Part shown: piece by piece, positions 8,293 through 17,310 of the stretch
How the letters are laid out: each line of letters starts with the position of its first letter
Position numbering within the stretch: position 1 is the stretch's first letter
DNA from: an uncultured Roseibium sp.
GTDB taxonomy: Bacteria > Pseudomonadota > Alphaproteobacteria > Rhizobiales > Stappiaceae
Length of the DNA: 64,000 bases
Assembly: GCF_947499295.1 (NCBI RefSeq)
Contig: NZ_CANMNP010000009.1
Location: forward strand, 62,001 to 126,000
Direction of reading: 5' to 3'
Made by a program: the position numbers and the translations under genes
The notes under the pieces: model-generated
Seen by the model: the letters and a program-made list of their open reading frames with translations, nothing else
Told to the model about the DNA's origin: nothing
The model's database searches: none

Positions 8293-9018
8293 ATGCCAAT
8301 CGGAGCGAAGACAACCGCAATGAATGTTCAGGTCCCGGACGACAACGCCAACCACATTCTTCTAGTCGATGACGACAATCGCATCAGGGATCTCCTGTCC
8401 AGGCTGTTGAAGGAGAACGGTTATCGGGTTTCTGCCGCAGCAAATTCCGCCGAAGCACGCCAATGTCTGTCGGGATTGGAGTTCGACCTGATCATCCTTG
8501 ATGTCATGATGCCCGGCGAAACGGGGCTGGAACTTGCCGGTGCCTTGCGGGAAGACTCGGAAGTTCCGATCCTCATGCTGACCGCCCGTTCAGAGGCGAA
8601 TGATCGCATCGCGGGCCTTGAAGCCGGCGTTGACGACTATCTTTCAAAACCTTTTGAGCCACGAGAACTGATGTTGCGGATTGCCGCAATTCTGCGTCGA
8701 GGCAGCCAGCAACCGGTCGTAGCGCAGGAGGAAATCCGCTTTGGTCCGTTCTCTTACAATGCGTCGCGCGGCGAGTTGAAAAACGGCGATGCCATGGTTC
8801 GACTGACGGATCGTGAAAAACAGATCCTGTCGATCTTTGCCGAACAACCTGGGGCAACCGTACCACGCCACAAGATCGTCGGCGATGAAAGCGGTCTGGG
8901 TGAACGTACGGTCGATGTGCAGATCAATCGCCTCCGGCGCAAGATAGAATCCGACCCGGGAAATCCGATCTATCTGCAGACGGTGCGAGGGATTGGCTAC
9001 CGATTGGCATGCGACTGA
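8293..9018 (+). CDS. OmpR-family response regulator
   Basis: Two-domain response regulator (241 residues). The receiver has the acidic pocket DDD (26-28), phosphoacceptor D70 in LIILDVMMPG, and the K of YLSKPFEP. The C-terminal winged helix has LTDREKQILSIFAEQPG and the terminal TVRGIGYRLACD typical of OmpR/PhoB. ATG 8293 is used; ATG 8320 is an alternative that removes nine residues ahead of the domain. Its stop overlaps the kinase start by 10 bp, so it is co-translated with its cognate kinase. Confidence 0.93.
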   Translation: MPIGAKTTAMNVQVPDDNANHILLVDDDNRIRDLLSRLLKENGYRVSAAANSAEARQCLSGLEFDLIILDVMMPGETGLELAGALREDSEVPILMLTARSEANDRIAGLEAGVDDYLSKPFEPRELMLRIAAILRRGSQQPVVAQEEIRFGPFSYNASRGELKNGDAMVRLTDREKQILSIFAEQPGATVPRHKIVGDESGLGERTVDVQINRLRRKIESDPGNPIYLQTVRGIGYRLACD

Positions 9019-10442
9019 AACGCGCCCAGATGGATTTCACCTCCCTCTTGCGTCGCCTGCCCTCAGCTGATCGGCTGAAGCCATTGATCGCGCCGTTCAA
9101 ACCCTTCGTTCACGTCTACAGCTCGGTTTCCAGGTTTATGTACCGGGTAATGCCCAAGGGGCTGTTCACGCGGACATTCCTGATCATCGTCGCACCGATT
9201 GTGATCTTGCAGTCGGTGCTGGTGTTCGTTTTCATGGAACGCCACTATCAGCTTGTGTCACGGCGCATGTCGGAGGCGGTCGTGCGAGAAATCGCAGCCG
9301 TTGTCTATGTCCTGGAAAACTACCCTCAGGATCCGAACCACCTCAAGATCGAGGAAATGTCCGCCCGGGCGCTTGGCATGTCAATCACGATCCTGCCTCT
9401 GGAACCCTTGCCGCCGCCGACGACGAAACCGTTCTTCGATGTCATCGATCAGGAACTCAGTCTTGCGATCAGCCAACGGATCGGCAAACCGTTCTGGATT
9501 GATACGGTCGGACGATCTCGTTTCGTCGAGATCCGCATTCAGCTGGAAGACTCGATCCTTCGTATTTTCACCCGCCGCAGTCAGACCTACGCGTCCAATT
9601 CGCACATTTTCCTTGTCTGGATGTTCTCAACCTCACTGGTCCTGGTGTTCATCGCACTTTTGTTCTTGCGCAATCAGATCAGGCCGATCATTCGCCTGGC
9701 CAATGCTGCCGAAGCGTTCGGCAAGGGACGTCCGGTTGAAAACTTCCGCGCCAGCGGCGCCCGTGAAGTCCGGCGTGCGAGCGTGGCCTTTATCGATATG
9801 CGCCGCCGGATCGAGAGGCAGATCGAGCAGCGAACCACAATGCTCGCCGGTGTCAGCCATGACCTTCGCACGATCCTGACCCGCCTGCGCCTTCAGCTTG
9901 CCTTTCTCGGCAACACACCGGAAAGCGACGCAATGCGCAAGGACGTCGATGAGATGAGCAATATGCTGGAAGATTATCTCGCCTTTGCCAGAGGGGATGG
10001 CGACGAGGATATCCAGGTAACCGACATTGCGATCTTGCTGGAAGAGCTCGAAGAAGAAGCTGAGATTTCCGGACAATCCGTGACAATCCGCTTTAACGGC
10101 CCGTCGGATGTTGAAATCAGGCGACTTGCCATGAAGCGCTCGCTGGCCAACCTCGTGACCAATGGATGCAAATATGGCGCCCGCGTCGAGGTCGAAGGCC
10201 GCATTGCCAACGGTTGGCTGACAATTACCATTGATGACGATGGGCCCGGAATTCCACCGGATCAGCGTGAACTCGCCTTCCGCGCGTTCCATCGACTGGA
10301 TCTTGCCAGAAACATGGATGAAACCGGCAGCGGCCTCGGTCTTGCCATTGCAAGGGACATTGCCCGTTCGCATGGCGGTGATATTTATCTGGAAGATTCC
10401 CCGCTGGGTGGTCTACGAGCAAAACTGCGCGTCCCTGCGTGA
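9009..10442 (+). CDS. EnvZ-like sensor histidine kinase
   Basis: Membrane sensor kinase of 477 residues. Transmembrane helices at about 57-77 and 199-220 flank a periplasmic domain of some 120 residues. A HAMP linker follows, then the H-box with H284 in VSHDLRTILTRLRLQL, the N-box NLVTNGCKYG, DDDGPGIP and GSGLGLAIARD. The order and the closely coupled OmpR-type regulator fit the EnvZ group. The signal is unknown. Its last 58 bp overlap, antisense, the 3' end of the DUF1194 gene. Confidence 0.93.
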   Translation: MRLKRAQMDFTSLLRRLPSADRLKPLIAPFKPFVHVYSSVSRFMYRVMPKGLFTRTFLIIVAPIVILQSVLVFVFMERHYQLVSRRMSEAVVREIAAVVYVLENYPQDPNHLKIEEMSARALGMSITILPLEPLPPPTTKPFFDVIDQELSLAISQRIGKPFWIDTVGRSRFVEIRIQLEDSILRIFTRRSQTYASNSHIFLVWMFSTSLVLVFIALLFLRNQIRPIIRLANAAEAFGKGRPVENFRASGAREVRRASVAFIDMRRRIERQIEQRTTMLAGVSHDLRTILTRLRLQLAFLGNTPESDAMRKDVDEMSNMLEDYLAFARGDGDEDIQVTDIAILLEELEEEAEISGQSVTIRFNGPSDVEIRRLAMKRSLANLVTNGCKYGARVEVEGRIANGWLTITIDDDGPGIPPDQRELAFRAFHRLDLARNMDETGSGLGLAIARDIARSHGGDIYLEDSPLGGLRAKLRVPA

Positions 10443-11185
10443 CCTAAGTCGCCTGACCGCAGATCGGCGAAACCGAGACCCATGATTTCCCGCACAAGTT
10501 TGCGAACCATGCCTTCGGTATAGTCCTCATAGGTGTTGATCGGTTGGGCAAAAGCGCCCGGGCCCGTGATGACCTTGTTGACGAAATACCGGAAGGTTCT
10601 CTCTTCCTTTCGGATGACCAGCGCATTGACGGTTACATCAGAGAAATCGCGGGTCGCGTAAGCGACAAACGGATCGTCGCCCTCGTTGTTGATTCCATCC
10701 GCCGACACGTCGATAACTTGTCGGTCGCAGCGCTCCGGAGCTGTCGACAGAACATCAGTTGCATGAACGAGCGCCGCGCCGAGCGACGTCATGAATTCTC
10801 TATGGTCGCGTGTTGTGGCCAGTATCGCATCGCCGGCTGCAGAGATACTTGTTTCATCGGAAAGATATCTCCAGTCGAGCAGTGTGTTCTGCTGGTAGCG
10901 CCCACTCCACTCAAAACTGTGCAACCAAATACCACCGACGGCCTCAATCGCCTTGATGACATCTGGATGCTTGAGGGCAATCGCAATTCCGGACTGTTGC
11001 AGCTCGTATTCTTCCTCGGTGATACTTGCTGAAACATCCACTGCCAGGACCAGAGCCAAAGAGCAGGCCCTGGCCGCTGAAGCAGGAAACAAAAGGAAGA
11101 CCAGCAGAACCATCGGCCGGAGTGCTATTTGAGCCGGAGACAACCCCGGCACGTCGCACGCCGCTTTCCTGATCAGATGGGACAT
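10385..11185 (-). CDS. DUF1194 (von Willebrand A-like) exported protein
   Basis: A 266-residue protein with a hydrophobic export segment near residues 24-40 (MVLLVFLLFPASAARA) followed by LALVLAVDVSASI, the DxSxS start of a metal-ion-dependent adhesion site as found in vWA folds. This pattern defines DUF1194. An internal ATG at 11113 would place the signal peptide at the very N-terminus and may be the true start. The role is unknown; vWA domains usually mediate protein contacts. The 3' end overlaps the histidine kinase gene by 58 bp, tail to tail. Confidence 0.82.
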   Translation of the reverse strand: MSHLIRKAACDVPGLSPAQIALRPMVLLVFLLFPASAARACSLALVLAVDVSASITEEEYELQQSGIAIALKHPDVIKAIEAVGGIWLHSFEWSGRYQQNTLLDWRYLSDETSISAAGDAILATTRDHREFMTSLGAALVHATDVLSTAPERCDRQVIDVSADGINNEGDDPFVAYATRDFSDVTVNALVIRKEERTFRYFVNKVITGPGAFAQPINTYEDYTEGMVRKLVREIMGLGFADLRSGDLGHAGTRSFARRPPSGESSR

Positions 11186-11246
11186 GGGGCCGCCGGATGA
11201 CCTTTCTCTGGATTCGCACGCGGTTGTTCGAGCCGAAAACCAAATC

Positions 11247-11588
11247 CTAATAGAGACGACCGCCTATGGGAACGCCCTTGTCCGGTGTGAGAAGCACGAC
11301 CTCACCTTCATCATCCGGCACACCCAGTGTCAGCACTTCCGACATGACCGGCCCAATCTGGCGCGGCGGGAAATTGATCACCGCCATCACCAGTTTTCCA
11401 ACCAGTGTCTCGGGTGTGTAGTGTTTGGTGATTTGTGCAGAGGTCTTTTTAACGCCGATTTCAGGCCCGAAATCGATCTTCATTTTGTAGGCCGGTTTTC
11501 GGGCTTCGGGAAACTCTTCGGCTTCTATTATACGGCCGACGCGTATATCGACTTTCAGGAAATCATCAAAACTGATCTGGTCGCTCAC
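11247..11588 (-). CDS. csaA: CsaA-like tRNA-binding protein
   Basis: A 113-residue single tRNA-binding OB-fold domain, as in CsaA and the C-terminal domain of methionyl-tRNA synthetase. Typical blocks are FLKVDIRVGRI, AYKMKIDFG, ITKHYTPETLVGK and VINFPPRQIG. The length matches stand-alone CsaA, proposed in Bacillus to act as a secretion chaperone and to bind tRNA. Its role here is not known. It lies 61 bp beyond the DUF1194 start, on the same strand. Confidence 0.9.
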   Translation of the reverse strand: MSDQISFDDFLKVDIRVGRIIEAEEFPEARKPAYKMKIDFGPEIGVKKTSAQITKHYTPETLVGKLVMAVINFPPRQIGPVMSEVLTLGVPDDEGEVVLLTPDKGVPIGGRLY

Positions 11589-11670
11589 GAAAGGATCCTT
11601 TCATTTCGCAAGCGACCTTGTCCGGTCAGTTCGGCTATTGCAAGTCAGTTTCCATCTTGTTGCTGCGGTT

Positions 11671-12372
11671 TCAGGCTCCTGCCGGTGCTTCATCAGCAAA
11701 GTCGACGCCGTCTTCATCCGTTTCTTCGCTGCGCTTCCGCCGATGGTTGCGGCCCTGGGAAGCCTTTCTCAAGAACGAGCGCATCTTCTTGGCGGCACGT
11801 TCCACGCCCTTAAGACGTTTCATGAACGAAGTCCCCTTGTCGAGTTCCTTGTCCAATTTCGCCATTGTCCGGGGCATGCCTTCGTCTGCTTCATCCAACC
11901 AGACATCAAGAACACGGGCAAACGCAATAGAAAGTCCCTGCGCCACCACCGTTGCCTTTACCCCTGACACATCAATGCCAGCGGCAATCAGCATCCATTT
12001 TTGAGACCGCACTTCGAGCGCATTGAAATCCAGTGCAAGCGCCGGGTCTTGTTGCGCGGCCGCCCTCAAGGCCCTAATGGTTTCCTTGTATTCATCCAGC
12101 GTGTCGATCCGTGTCATCAGGACGTCGAACAGGCGGTCGCGGGGCGGTTGATCGCCCATGTCCTCATCCCGTTCTTCCAGGACGATGGTATCGATCTGTT
12201 CATAGAACGCAGCAACCAGCTTGAGCTTCGATGCATATGCGCTGCGCATGTCCGACAATTTGACCTTTGCCTCTTCAGCAAGCAATGGGAGCGACACGTC
12301 GTCGTATGGATGTGTCTCCAGCAGCTTCAGAAAGGTCTTCAGGATCTTCTGTTTGGTCTTTGCGGTCGCCAT
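11671..12372 (-). CDS. TetR-like regulator with basic/acidic C-terminal tail
   Basis: A 233-residue protein with an N-terminal TetR-type helix-turn-helix (TKQKILKTFLKLLE ... VSLPLLAEEAKVKLSDM), a helical C-terminal domain and a striking charged tail: a Lys/Arg-rich segment (MKRLKGVERAAKKMRSFLRK onward) followed by an acidic end (SEETDEDGVDFADEA). COQ9-like proteins share the TetR fold, so a ubiquinone-related role is a possible alternative to DNA binding. ATG 12372 is chosen; the frame is open to 12456. It is downstream of proC on the same strand. Confidence 0.72.
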   Translation of the reverse strand: MATAKTKQKILKTFLKLLETHPYDDVSLPLLAEEAKVKLSDMRSAYASKLKLVAAFYEQIDTIVLEERDEDMGDQPPRDRLFDVLMTRIDTLDEYKETIRALRAAAQQDPALALDFNALEVRSQKWMLIAAGIDVSGVKATVVAQGLSIAFARVLDVWLDEADEGMPRTMAKLDKELDKGTSFMKRLKGVERAAKKMRSFLRKASQGRNHRRKRSEETDEDGVDFADEAPAGA

Positions 12373-12467
12373 GAATGGGCCTCCAGTTTCCTTCGTATCT
12401 GAAAGATAGGAGGCAAAGGCGTCCACGAAAAGGGTGACCCCGCGCCGCAGGGCCATTTAGACGAGGA

Positions 12468-13286
12468 TTATTCAGCCAGTTCCTTGGCCCGCCGGATGGC
12501 AGCTGCAACTGCATCAGTCATGACAGGCTGCAGCCCTTCAGCGTGCATCAGCACGTCAAGAGCCGCTGCCGTTGTGCCATTCGGACTGGTGACATTCCGG
12601 CGAAGCAGCGATGGATGTTCACCCGTCTGGTGCATCAATTCACCGGCGCCGCAGACGGTGGCAACGGCCAGTTCCTGGGCAATATCATCCGGCAGCCCTG
12701 CTGCCTTTCCCGCTTCACAGAGCGCCTCAGCCAGGAAAAACACATAAGCGGGGCCGGAGCCGCTGACCCCGGTCACAAGATCTATCTGATCTTCCGCATC
12801 AAGCCAGACAACCTTGCCGACTGACGACAGCAGCTTGGTCACATCCGCTCTTTGTGCATCGGTGACTTCCTGCGTTGGAAACACAGCAGTGATCCCGCGC
12901 TGGACCATTGCGGGCGTGTTCGGCATGCAGCGGCAAATTGGAACCTTGCCGAAATACTGCTGGAATTTGGAGACAGGTGTGCCAGCTGCGATGGAAAGCA
13001 CAAGGGTGTTTGCGTCAACGATCGTTTTAAGCTGCGGTAGAACCTGATCCATCAACTGAGGTTTGACGGCGACCAGCACGATCCCGGCCGTCAGGTCAGC
13101 CGGAGCAGCGGCCACATGGCGTACGCCATGTTTGGCAAGCATTGCGCTAATCTCATCGGAAAGGTTGGGATCGGCGACGACAATCGAAGCGGGATCAACT
13201 CCCTCTGCCAGCCACCCCGACAACATTGCCCCGCCCATCTTGCCGGCTCCGACGAGAAGGAAAGGGCGATCTTTGGAAAAACTCAT
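12468..13286 (-). CDS. proC: Pyrroline-5-carboxylate reductase
   Basis: NAD(P)H-dependent last step of proline synthesis, cytoplasmic. The 272-residue protein has the N-terminal Rossmann loop LLVGAGKMGGAMLSGWL, VAVKPQLMDQVLPQL, the PNTPAMVQRGITA motif and the C-terminal P5CR signature (LLRRNVTSPNGTTAAAL). All family landmarks are present. The start overlaps the end of the YbjN gene by 4 bp, so the two are translationally coupled. Confidence 0.96.
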   Translation of the reverse strand: MSFSKDRPFLLVGAGKMGGAMLSGWLAEGVDPASIVVADPNLSDEISAMLAKHGVRHVAAAPADLTAGIVLVAVKPQLMDQVLPQLKTIVDANTLVLSIAAGTPVSKFQQYFGKVPICRCMPNTPAMVQRGITAVFPTQEVTDAQRADVTKLLSSVGKVVWLDAEDQIDLVTGVSGSGPAYVFFLAEALCEAGKAAGLPDDIAQELAVATVCGAGELMHQTGEHPSLLRRNVTSPNGTTAAALDVLMHAEGLQPVMTDAVAAAIRRAKELAE

Positions 13287-13783
13287 GCTTCTCCTGCGGT
13301 TTCAAACAATGCCGAGTTCATCGCCTCGGAGGCCGAGTACCCGGCCCAGACAACGAACTGGAAGGCTTGATAGAAACGTTCGCAGTTTTCAAGTGCATTT
13401 GTCAGCATTGCTTCAATTTGCGCTGAAGATGCCTCAGCTCCACCGGACAAAAGCAGCGACTGGCGGAACATAATGACGTTCTCTTTATGCCAGAGATCGA
13501 AATGCCCCATCCAGAGCTGTTCGTTCACCATGGCGAGCAGCCGGAGAACTTCCGTCTTGCGCGGTTCGGTGACCTTGAGGTCGAATGCACAGGCAAGATG
13601 CAGGGCCTCAACCTCTTCCATCCAGGAAAAGGACACATGGTAGTCGCACCAACTACCTCCAAGGGAAATGGTTATTTCGTCCTCGTCCGACCGCTCAAAG
13701 GTCCAGTCATTCAAGGCCGCGACAGTCTCGATGGTATCGACGGGATTGCCAGGTCGCTCGAATTCGATCTCGATGAGGCTCAT
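13283..13783 (-). CDS. YbjN domain-containing protein
   Basis: A 166-residue soluble protein matching the YbjN family (type III chaperone-like fold): an N-terminal segment TIETVAALNDWTFERSDEDE, an aromatic middle (SWCDYHVSFSWMEEVEALHL) and a helical C-terminus. E. coli YbjN is reported to affect motility and stress responses, but the biochemical role is undefined. It overlaps proC by 4 bp, an arrangement I recall from other alphaproteobacteria, suggesting one operon. Confidence 0.85.
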   Translation of the reverse strand: MSLIEIEFERPGNPVDTIETVAALNDWTFERSDEDEITISLGGSWCDYHVSFSWMEEVEALHLACAFDLKVTEPRKTEVLRLLAMVNEQLWMGHFDLWHKENVIMFRQSLLLSGGAEASSAQIEAMLTNALENCERFYQAFQFVVWAGYSASEAMNSALFETAGEA

Positions 13784-14127
13784 GATGCCTTCTCCCCTTT
13801 CGAGCCGGGGCCGAATACCCGATCACAATAACCGGGGGGGCCGCCGGGAAATGTCCCATGCCGGGGGAGCAAAACGCGTCCTTGATGGCCCTTTAGATCG
13901 AACCGGTTCCGTCTTGCTCCGACGAATCCCTGTTATCTTTGAGTATAGGATCAGGAATGATTTAAGCGATACATACCAACTGATCCGGAAAAGCCGAAAC
14001 TTGTGGACGACGCCGCAAGAATTTTGATCACACTGCTCAAAAACACTGCAATTCTGCCGAGTGTAAGCGTCGTATTTCTGTCATTCACAATTAACAGAAA
14101 TCGCTCACATCAACGTTAGAACTCAGT
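13784..14127. other. Intergenic region, 344 bp
   Basis: No convincing gene on either strand. It must hold the promoter of the minus-strand YbjN-proC group near 13784 and the 3' untranslated end of the UbiK-like gene. It contains G-runs near 13832-13866 and a perfect 8-bp inverted repeat (14074-14081 with 14094-14101, ATTTCTGT arms) 27 bp beyond the UbiK stop. That repeat lacks a T tract, so it is at best a weak terminator. Confidence 0.5.
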
Positions 14128-14394
14128 TCAGGCGTCGGCAGAAGGGTCCGAACCCGGATTTTCAAGCTTTGCGAGGCGCGATTCGAGCTCTTCAACCTTG
14201 TCGAGTGCCCGGGTCGCCATTTCCTTGACCGCTTCATGTTCTTCGCGAGAGACGACGTCCATTTCCGAAAGAAACCGCTCGGCCTGTGCACGAAACGCTG
14301 TTTCAACTTCGCGGCGCGCGCCCTGGGCGACACCGGCTGCGTCTGTCATCAGCTTGGCAAAATCGTCAAGAACTCGGTTTGGGCCTTGGGTCAT
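14128..14394 (-). CDS. UbiK/BMFP-like accessory factor
   Basis: An 88-residue, mostly helical protein with the family layout: N-terminal amphipathic helix (LDDFAKLMTDAAGVAQGARREVE) and a C-terminal coiled coil (EHEAVKEMATRALDKVEELE) ending in an acidic tail. UbiK in Enterobacteria is a membrane-associated accessory factor that assists ubiquinone hydroxylases; the Brucella homologue BMFP is a fusogenic trimer. It is divergent from lgt, with 166 bp between the starts. The family assignment is good; the function is by analogy. Confidence 0.83.
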   Translation of the reverse strand: MTQGPNRVLDDFAKLMTDAAGVAQGARREVETAFRAQAERFLSEMDVVSREEHEAVKEMATRALDKVEELESRLAKLENPGSDPSADA

Positions 14395-14560
14395 CGGACC
14401 CTCCTATGTGCGGTTGAGGCGAATAGGTGACACGTATGAGGGAATGCGGGCAACTTCAAGAACCAATTGCGCCGCACCCTGTGTCTTGACGAGGACGGCA
14501 AGATCCGCCAAGCGTTGCGACTGGCTTTGCCCGTTCCGGATCTTGCCCTAAGGATTTACC

Positions 14561-15394
14561 GTGCCGCCCTTATTGGTTTTGCCGTTTCCCGCAATCGACC
14601 CAGTTATCTTCGAGGTCGGCCCTTTCGCACTGCGCTGGTACGCCCTGGCTTATATTGTCGGCATCGTTCTGGCTTGGCGGTACATGCGCATTCTCGCTCA
14701 AAACGAGCAGCTTTGGTGCAACCAGAAGCGACCGAGCCCTTTGGATCTCGATGATTTCGTTCTTTGGGGAACGCTCGGGATCATCATTGGTGGCCGTTTG
14801 GGGTATGTGTTTTTTTACAATCCCGCCTATTACCTTGCCAATCCGGCCGAAGCTATTGCCATCTGGAGTGGCGGCATGTCCTTTCACGGCGGCTTTGCCG
14901 GAACTGTCATTGCCATGATCCTGTTCGCCTGGCGCCGGGGGCTGTCCGTCTGGACGCTCTTCGATCTGGCGGCCTGTGCAGCGCCGATCGGCCTGTTTTT
15001 CGGGCGGGTAGCAAATTTCATCAATGCGGAGCTCTGGGGACGTCCAACAGATGTGCCCTGGGCCTTTGTCTTTCCCGGAGCTGGTCCGGAACCGCGCCAC
15101 CCAAGCCAGCTCTATGAAGCTGCTCTGGAAGGTGTGGTCCTGTTTCTCGTGCTGCGTGTCTTAAGCCATCGGTTTGCGCTTTTGAAGAAGCCCGGCTTCC
15201 TGGCTGGAGCCTTCGCATGCGGCTACGGCATCGGTCGTTCAATTGTTGAGTTTTACCGTGTGCCGGATGCTCATATCGGCTATTTCGGCGGGTTCCTGAC
15301 AATGGGGATCGTATTGTCGCTGCCAATGATCCTGGCAGGCATCGTCGCCATGGTCTGGGCATCACGCAACAGGGCCGAGGCCACCGTTTCGTGA
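14561..15394 (+). CDS. lgt: Prolipoprotein diacylglyceryl transferase
   Basis: Integral membrane enzyme that attaches diacylglycerol from phosphatidylglycerol to the lipobox cysteine of prolipoproteins. It has 277 residues and multiple transmembrane helices. The Lgt signature [20 protein letters not shown] is intact, as are the [10 protein letters not shown] loop and the HPSQLYEA block. It overlaps the following methyltransferase gene by 4 bp (GTGA). pgsA, also in this window, supplies the pathway leading to its lipid donor. Confidence 0.96.
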   Translation: MPPLLVLPFPAIDPVIFEVGPFALRWYALAYIVGIVLAWRYMRILAQNEQLWCNQKRPSPLDLDDFVLWGTLGIIIGGRLGYVFFYNPAYYLANPAEAIAIWSGGMSFHGGFAGTVIAMILFAWRRGLSVWTLFDLAACAAPIGLFFGRVANFINAELWGRPTDVPWAFVFPGAGPEPRHPSQLYEAALEGVVLFLVLRVLSHRFALLKKPGFLAGAFACGYGIGRSIVEFYRVPDAHIGYFGGFLTMGIVLSLPMILAGIVAMVWASRNRAEATVS

Positions 15395-16479
15395 CGGATT
15401 TGAAAGACAGACTGAAAACGCGCCTTGCGGCAGAAGGTCCGATTTCCGTCGCCGAATACATGCGGGTATGTCTCAGCGATCCTGAAGCTGGCTACTACAC
15501 GACCCAAAACCCATTTGGCCGGGACGGAGACTTCATCACCGCTCCGGAAGTCAGCCAGATGTTTGGAGAACTGATCGGTGCTGTCTGCCTTGCCGCATTC
15601 GATGCGATGGGTTCGCCTGCCGATGTTCAATTGGCAGAAATAGGACCCGGCCGGGGCACACTGATGGCTGATGTTCTGCGCATGGCATCGCTCCGACCAG
15701 ACTTCCTTGAAGCTGCCTGCCTGAACCTGGTGGAAACAAGCCCGCGGCTTCGCAAAATCCAACAGGAAACACTCTGCGGCGGCCCGCTTCAGCCCACTTT
15801 CAGATCCGCTTTTCAGGAGCTACCGGACGGCCCCCTCCTGCTGGTCGCCAATGAGTTTTTTGATGCGCTGCCCATTCACCAATTTATCAAAACCGCTGAC
15901 GGCTGGCGAGAACGCCAGATCGGTCTGTCTGATACCGGAGATCTCATGTTCGGGGCAGGAACTGCCCGTCTTCCAGACGACGCGGTGCCACATGATTTGA
16001 TTGCAGCTCCCGAAGGCGCGATCGTCGAAACTCAGCCAACTGCAAATGCGATTGCCGAAGAGATCGGCACGCGTCTCGCAGATCACGGCGGCGCTGCCCT
16101 GATCATCGACTACGGTTATCTGAAGACCACAGCGGGGGACACGCTGCAAGCGGTCTACCGACATGCCTTCGATGACGTATTGGTCCATCCCGGTGAAGCC
16201 GACCTCACAGCTCATGTCAATTTCGAGGCGCTTACCGCCAGTGCAATCAAGGGTGGTGCCTTTGCTCTCTCGCCCATGAAACAGGGTAATTTTCTAGTCA
16301 GCGCAGGACTTTTGGAACGCGCAGGAACCCTGGGAGCCGGCAAATCACAAGCTGAGCAGGAACGGATCCGCGACGACGTGGAACGCCTGGCAGCTCCCGA
16401 TCAAATGGGAGACTTGTTCAAGGTGCTTGCAATCACAGGACAGGAAATTTCGTTCCCACCATTTGACAGCGCAGTTTGA
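15391..16479 (+). CDS. SAM-dependent methyltransferase, MidA/NDUFAF7 family
   Basis: A 362-residue class I methyltransferase of the MidA (DUF185) family. The N-terminal region carries [20 protein letters not shown] and [14 protein letters not shown]; the SAM-binding motif is [30 protein letters not shown] follows. Mitochondrial NDUFAF7 methylates an arginine of complex I subunit NDUFS2 during assembly; the bacterial role is by analogy. It begins with GTG inside the lgt stop and is followed 48 bp later by pgeF. lgt-midA-pgeF is a familiar alphaproteobacterial order. Confidence 0.92.
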   Translation: MTDLKDRLKTRLAAEGPISVAEYMRVCLSDPEAGYYTTQNPFGRDGDFITAPEVSQMFGELIGAVCLAAFDAMGSPADVQLAEIGPGRGTLMADVLRMASLRPDFLEAACLNLVETSPRLRKIQQETLCGGPLQPTFRSAFQELPDGPLLLVANEFFDALPIHQFIKTADGWRERQIGLSDTGDLMFGAGTARLPDDAVPHDLIAAPEGAIVETQPTANAIAEEIGTRLADHGGAALIIDYGYLKTTAGDTLQAVYRHAFDDVLVHPGEADLTAHVNFEALTASAIKGGAFALSPMKQGNFLVSAGLLERAGTLGAGKSQAEQERIRDDVERLAAPDQMGDLFKVLAITGQEISFPPFDSAV

Positions 16480-16527
16480 AGACTCCAAGGATTTGGAATT
16501 CGAATCTTTCCCATACCGGAGCAAAGC

Positions 16528-17295
16528 ATGAGACTTGAAGCAACGGAGTTGCAGCTGGAAGGGTTGAACCACGGATTCTTCACGCGGCAAGGCGGTGTTT
16601 CCGGCGGTATTTATGACAGTCTCAACATCGGCCTTGGCTCTGATGATGACCGTGACAGCGTTCTTGAAAACCGCCGCCGCGTTGCGAAGGAAATGAACGT
16701 CGAAATCATCAACTTACTCGCGCCCTATCAAATCCACTCACCAGACGTGATTTCAGTCGCGACACCGTGGCAAGACGGGGCGGATCGCAAGGCGGATGCC
16801 CTGGTCACACGCACGCCCGGCCTGGCAATCGGCATATCCACCGCTGACTGCGGCCCCATTCTTTTCGCCGACCCGGAGGCTCGGGTTGTTGGCGCTGCCC
16901 ATTCGGGATGGAAGGGAGCCGTAACTGGCGTTTTGCAAAACACTGTTTCGGCCATGGTGGATCTCGGCGCTTCCCCCTCTGGCATCACCGCCGTACTCGG
17001 ACCCGCCATTTCTCAGTCGGCCTATGAAGTCGGACCGGAATTCAAACAACGCTTCCTTGAAGCAGATCCGGCAAACGAAAGCTACTTCATACCGTCTGAG
17101 AAAGCCCAGCACTTCATGTTCGATCTGCCGGCCTATATCGGCGACACGCTCAAAGGGCTGGGACTTGCAAAGGTGGCCAACATGGACCTTTGCACCTACG
17201 CCGACGAAGACAGGTTTTATTCTTACCGTCGCACAACGCATCGCGGGGAGCCGGACTACGGCCGCCAGATCAGTGCAATCGTTCTGACGCGATAA
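16528..17295 (+). CDS. pgeF: Peptidoglycan editing factor PgeF (YfiH, multicopper-oxidase-like)
   Basis: A 255-residue member of the YfiH/DUF152 family. E. coli PgeF removes misincorporated L-Ser from peptidoglycan precursors; related proteins act on purine nucleosides or as laccases. The metal ligands expected from the YlmD/YfiH structures are visible: His in PYQIHSPDV, Cys in TADCGPILFAD and His in GAAHSGWKGA. The GPAIS-QSAYEVG block usually holds extra Cys residues and lacks them here. It is cytoplasmic, in line with lgt-midA. Confidence 0.92.
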   Translation: MRLEATELQLEGLNHGFFTRQGGVSGGIYDSLNIGLGSDDDRDSVLENRRRVAKEMNVEIINLLAPYQIHSPDVISVATPWQDGADRKADALVTRTPGLAIGISTADCGPILFADPEARVVGAAHSGWKGAVTGVLQNTVSAMVDLGASPSGITAVLGPAISQSAYEVGPEFKQRFLEADPANESYFIPSEKAQHFMFDLPAYIGDTLKGLGLAKVANMDLCTYADEDRFYSYRRTTHRGEPDYGRQISAIVLTR

Positions 17296-17310
17296 ACTGG
17301 ATAAAGGCTC

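Noticed and set aside
14074..14101. Terminator after the UbiK-like gene
   Set aside because: The 8-bp inverted repeat has a 12-base gap and no T tract, so it is not called as a terminator.
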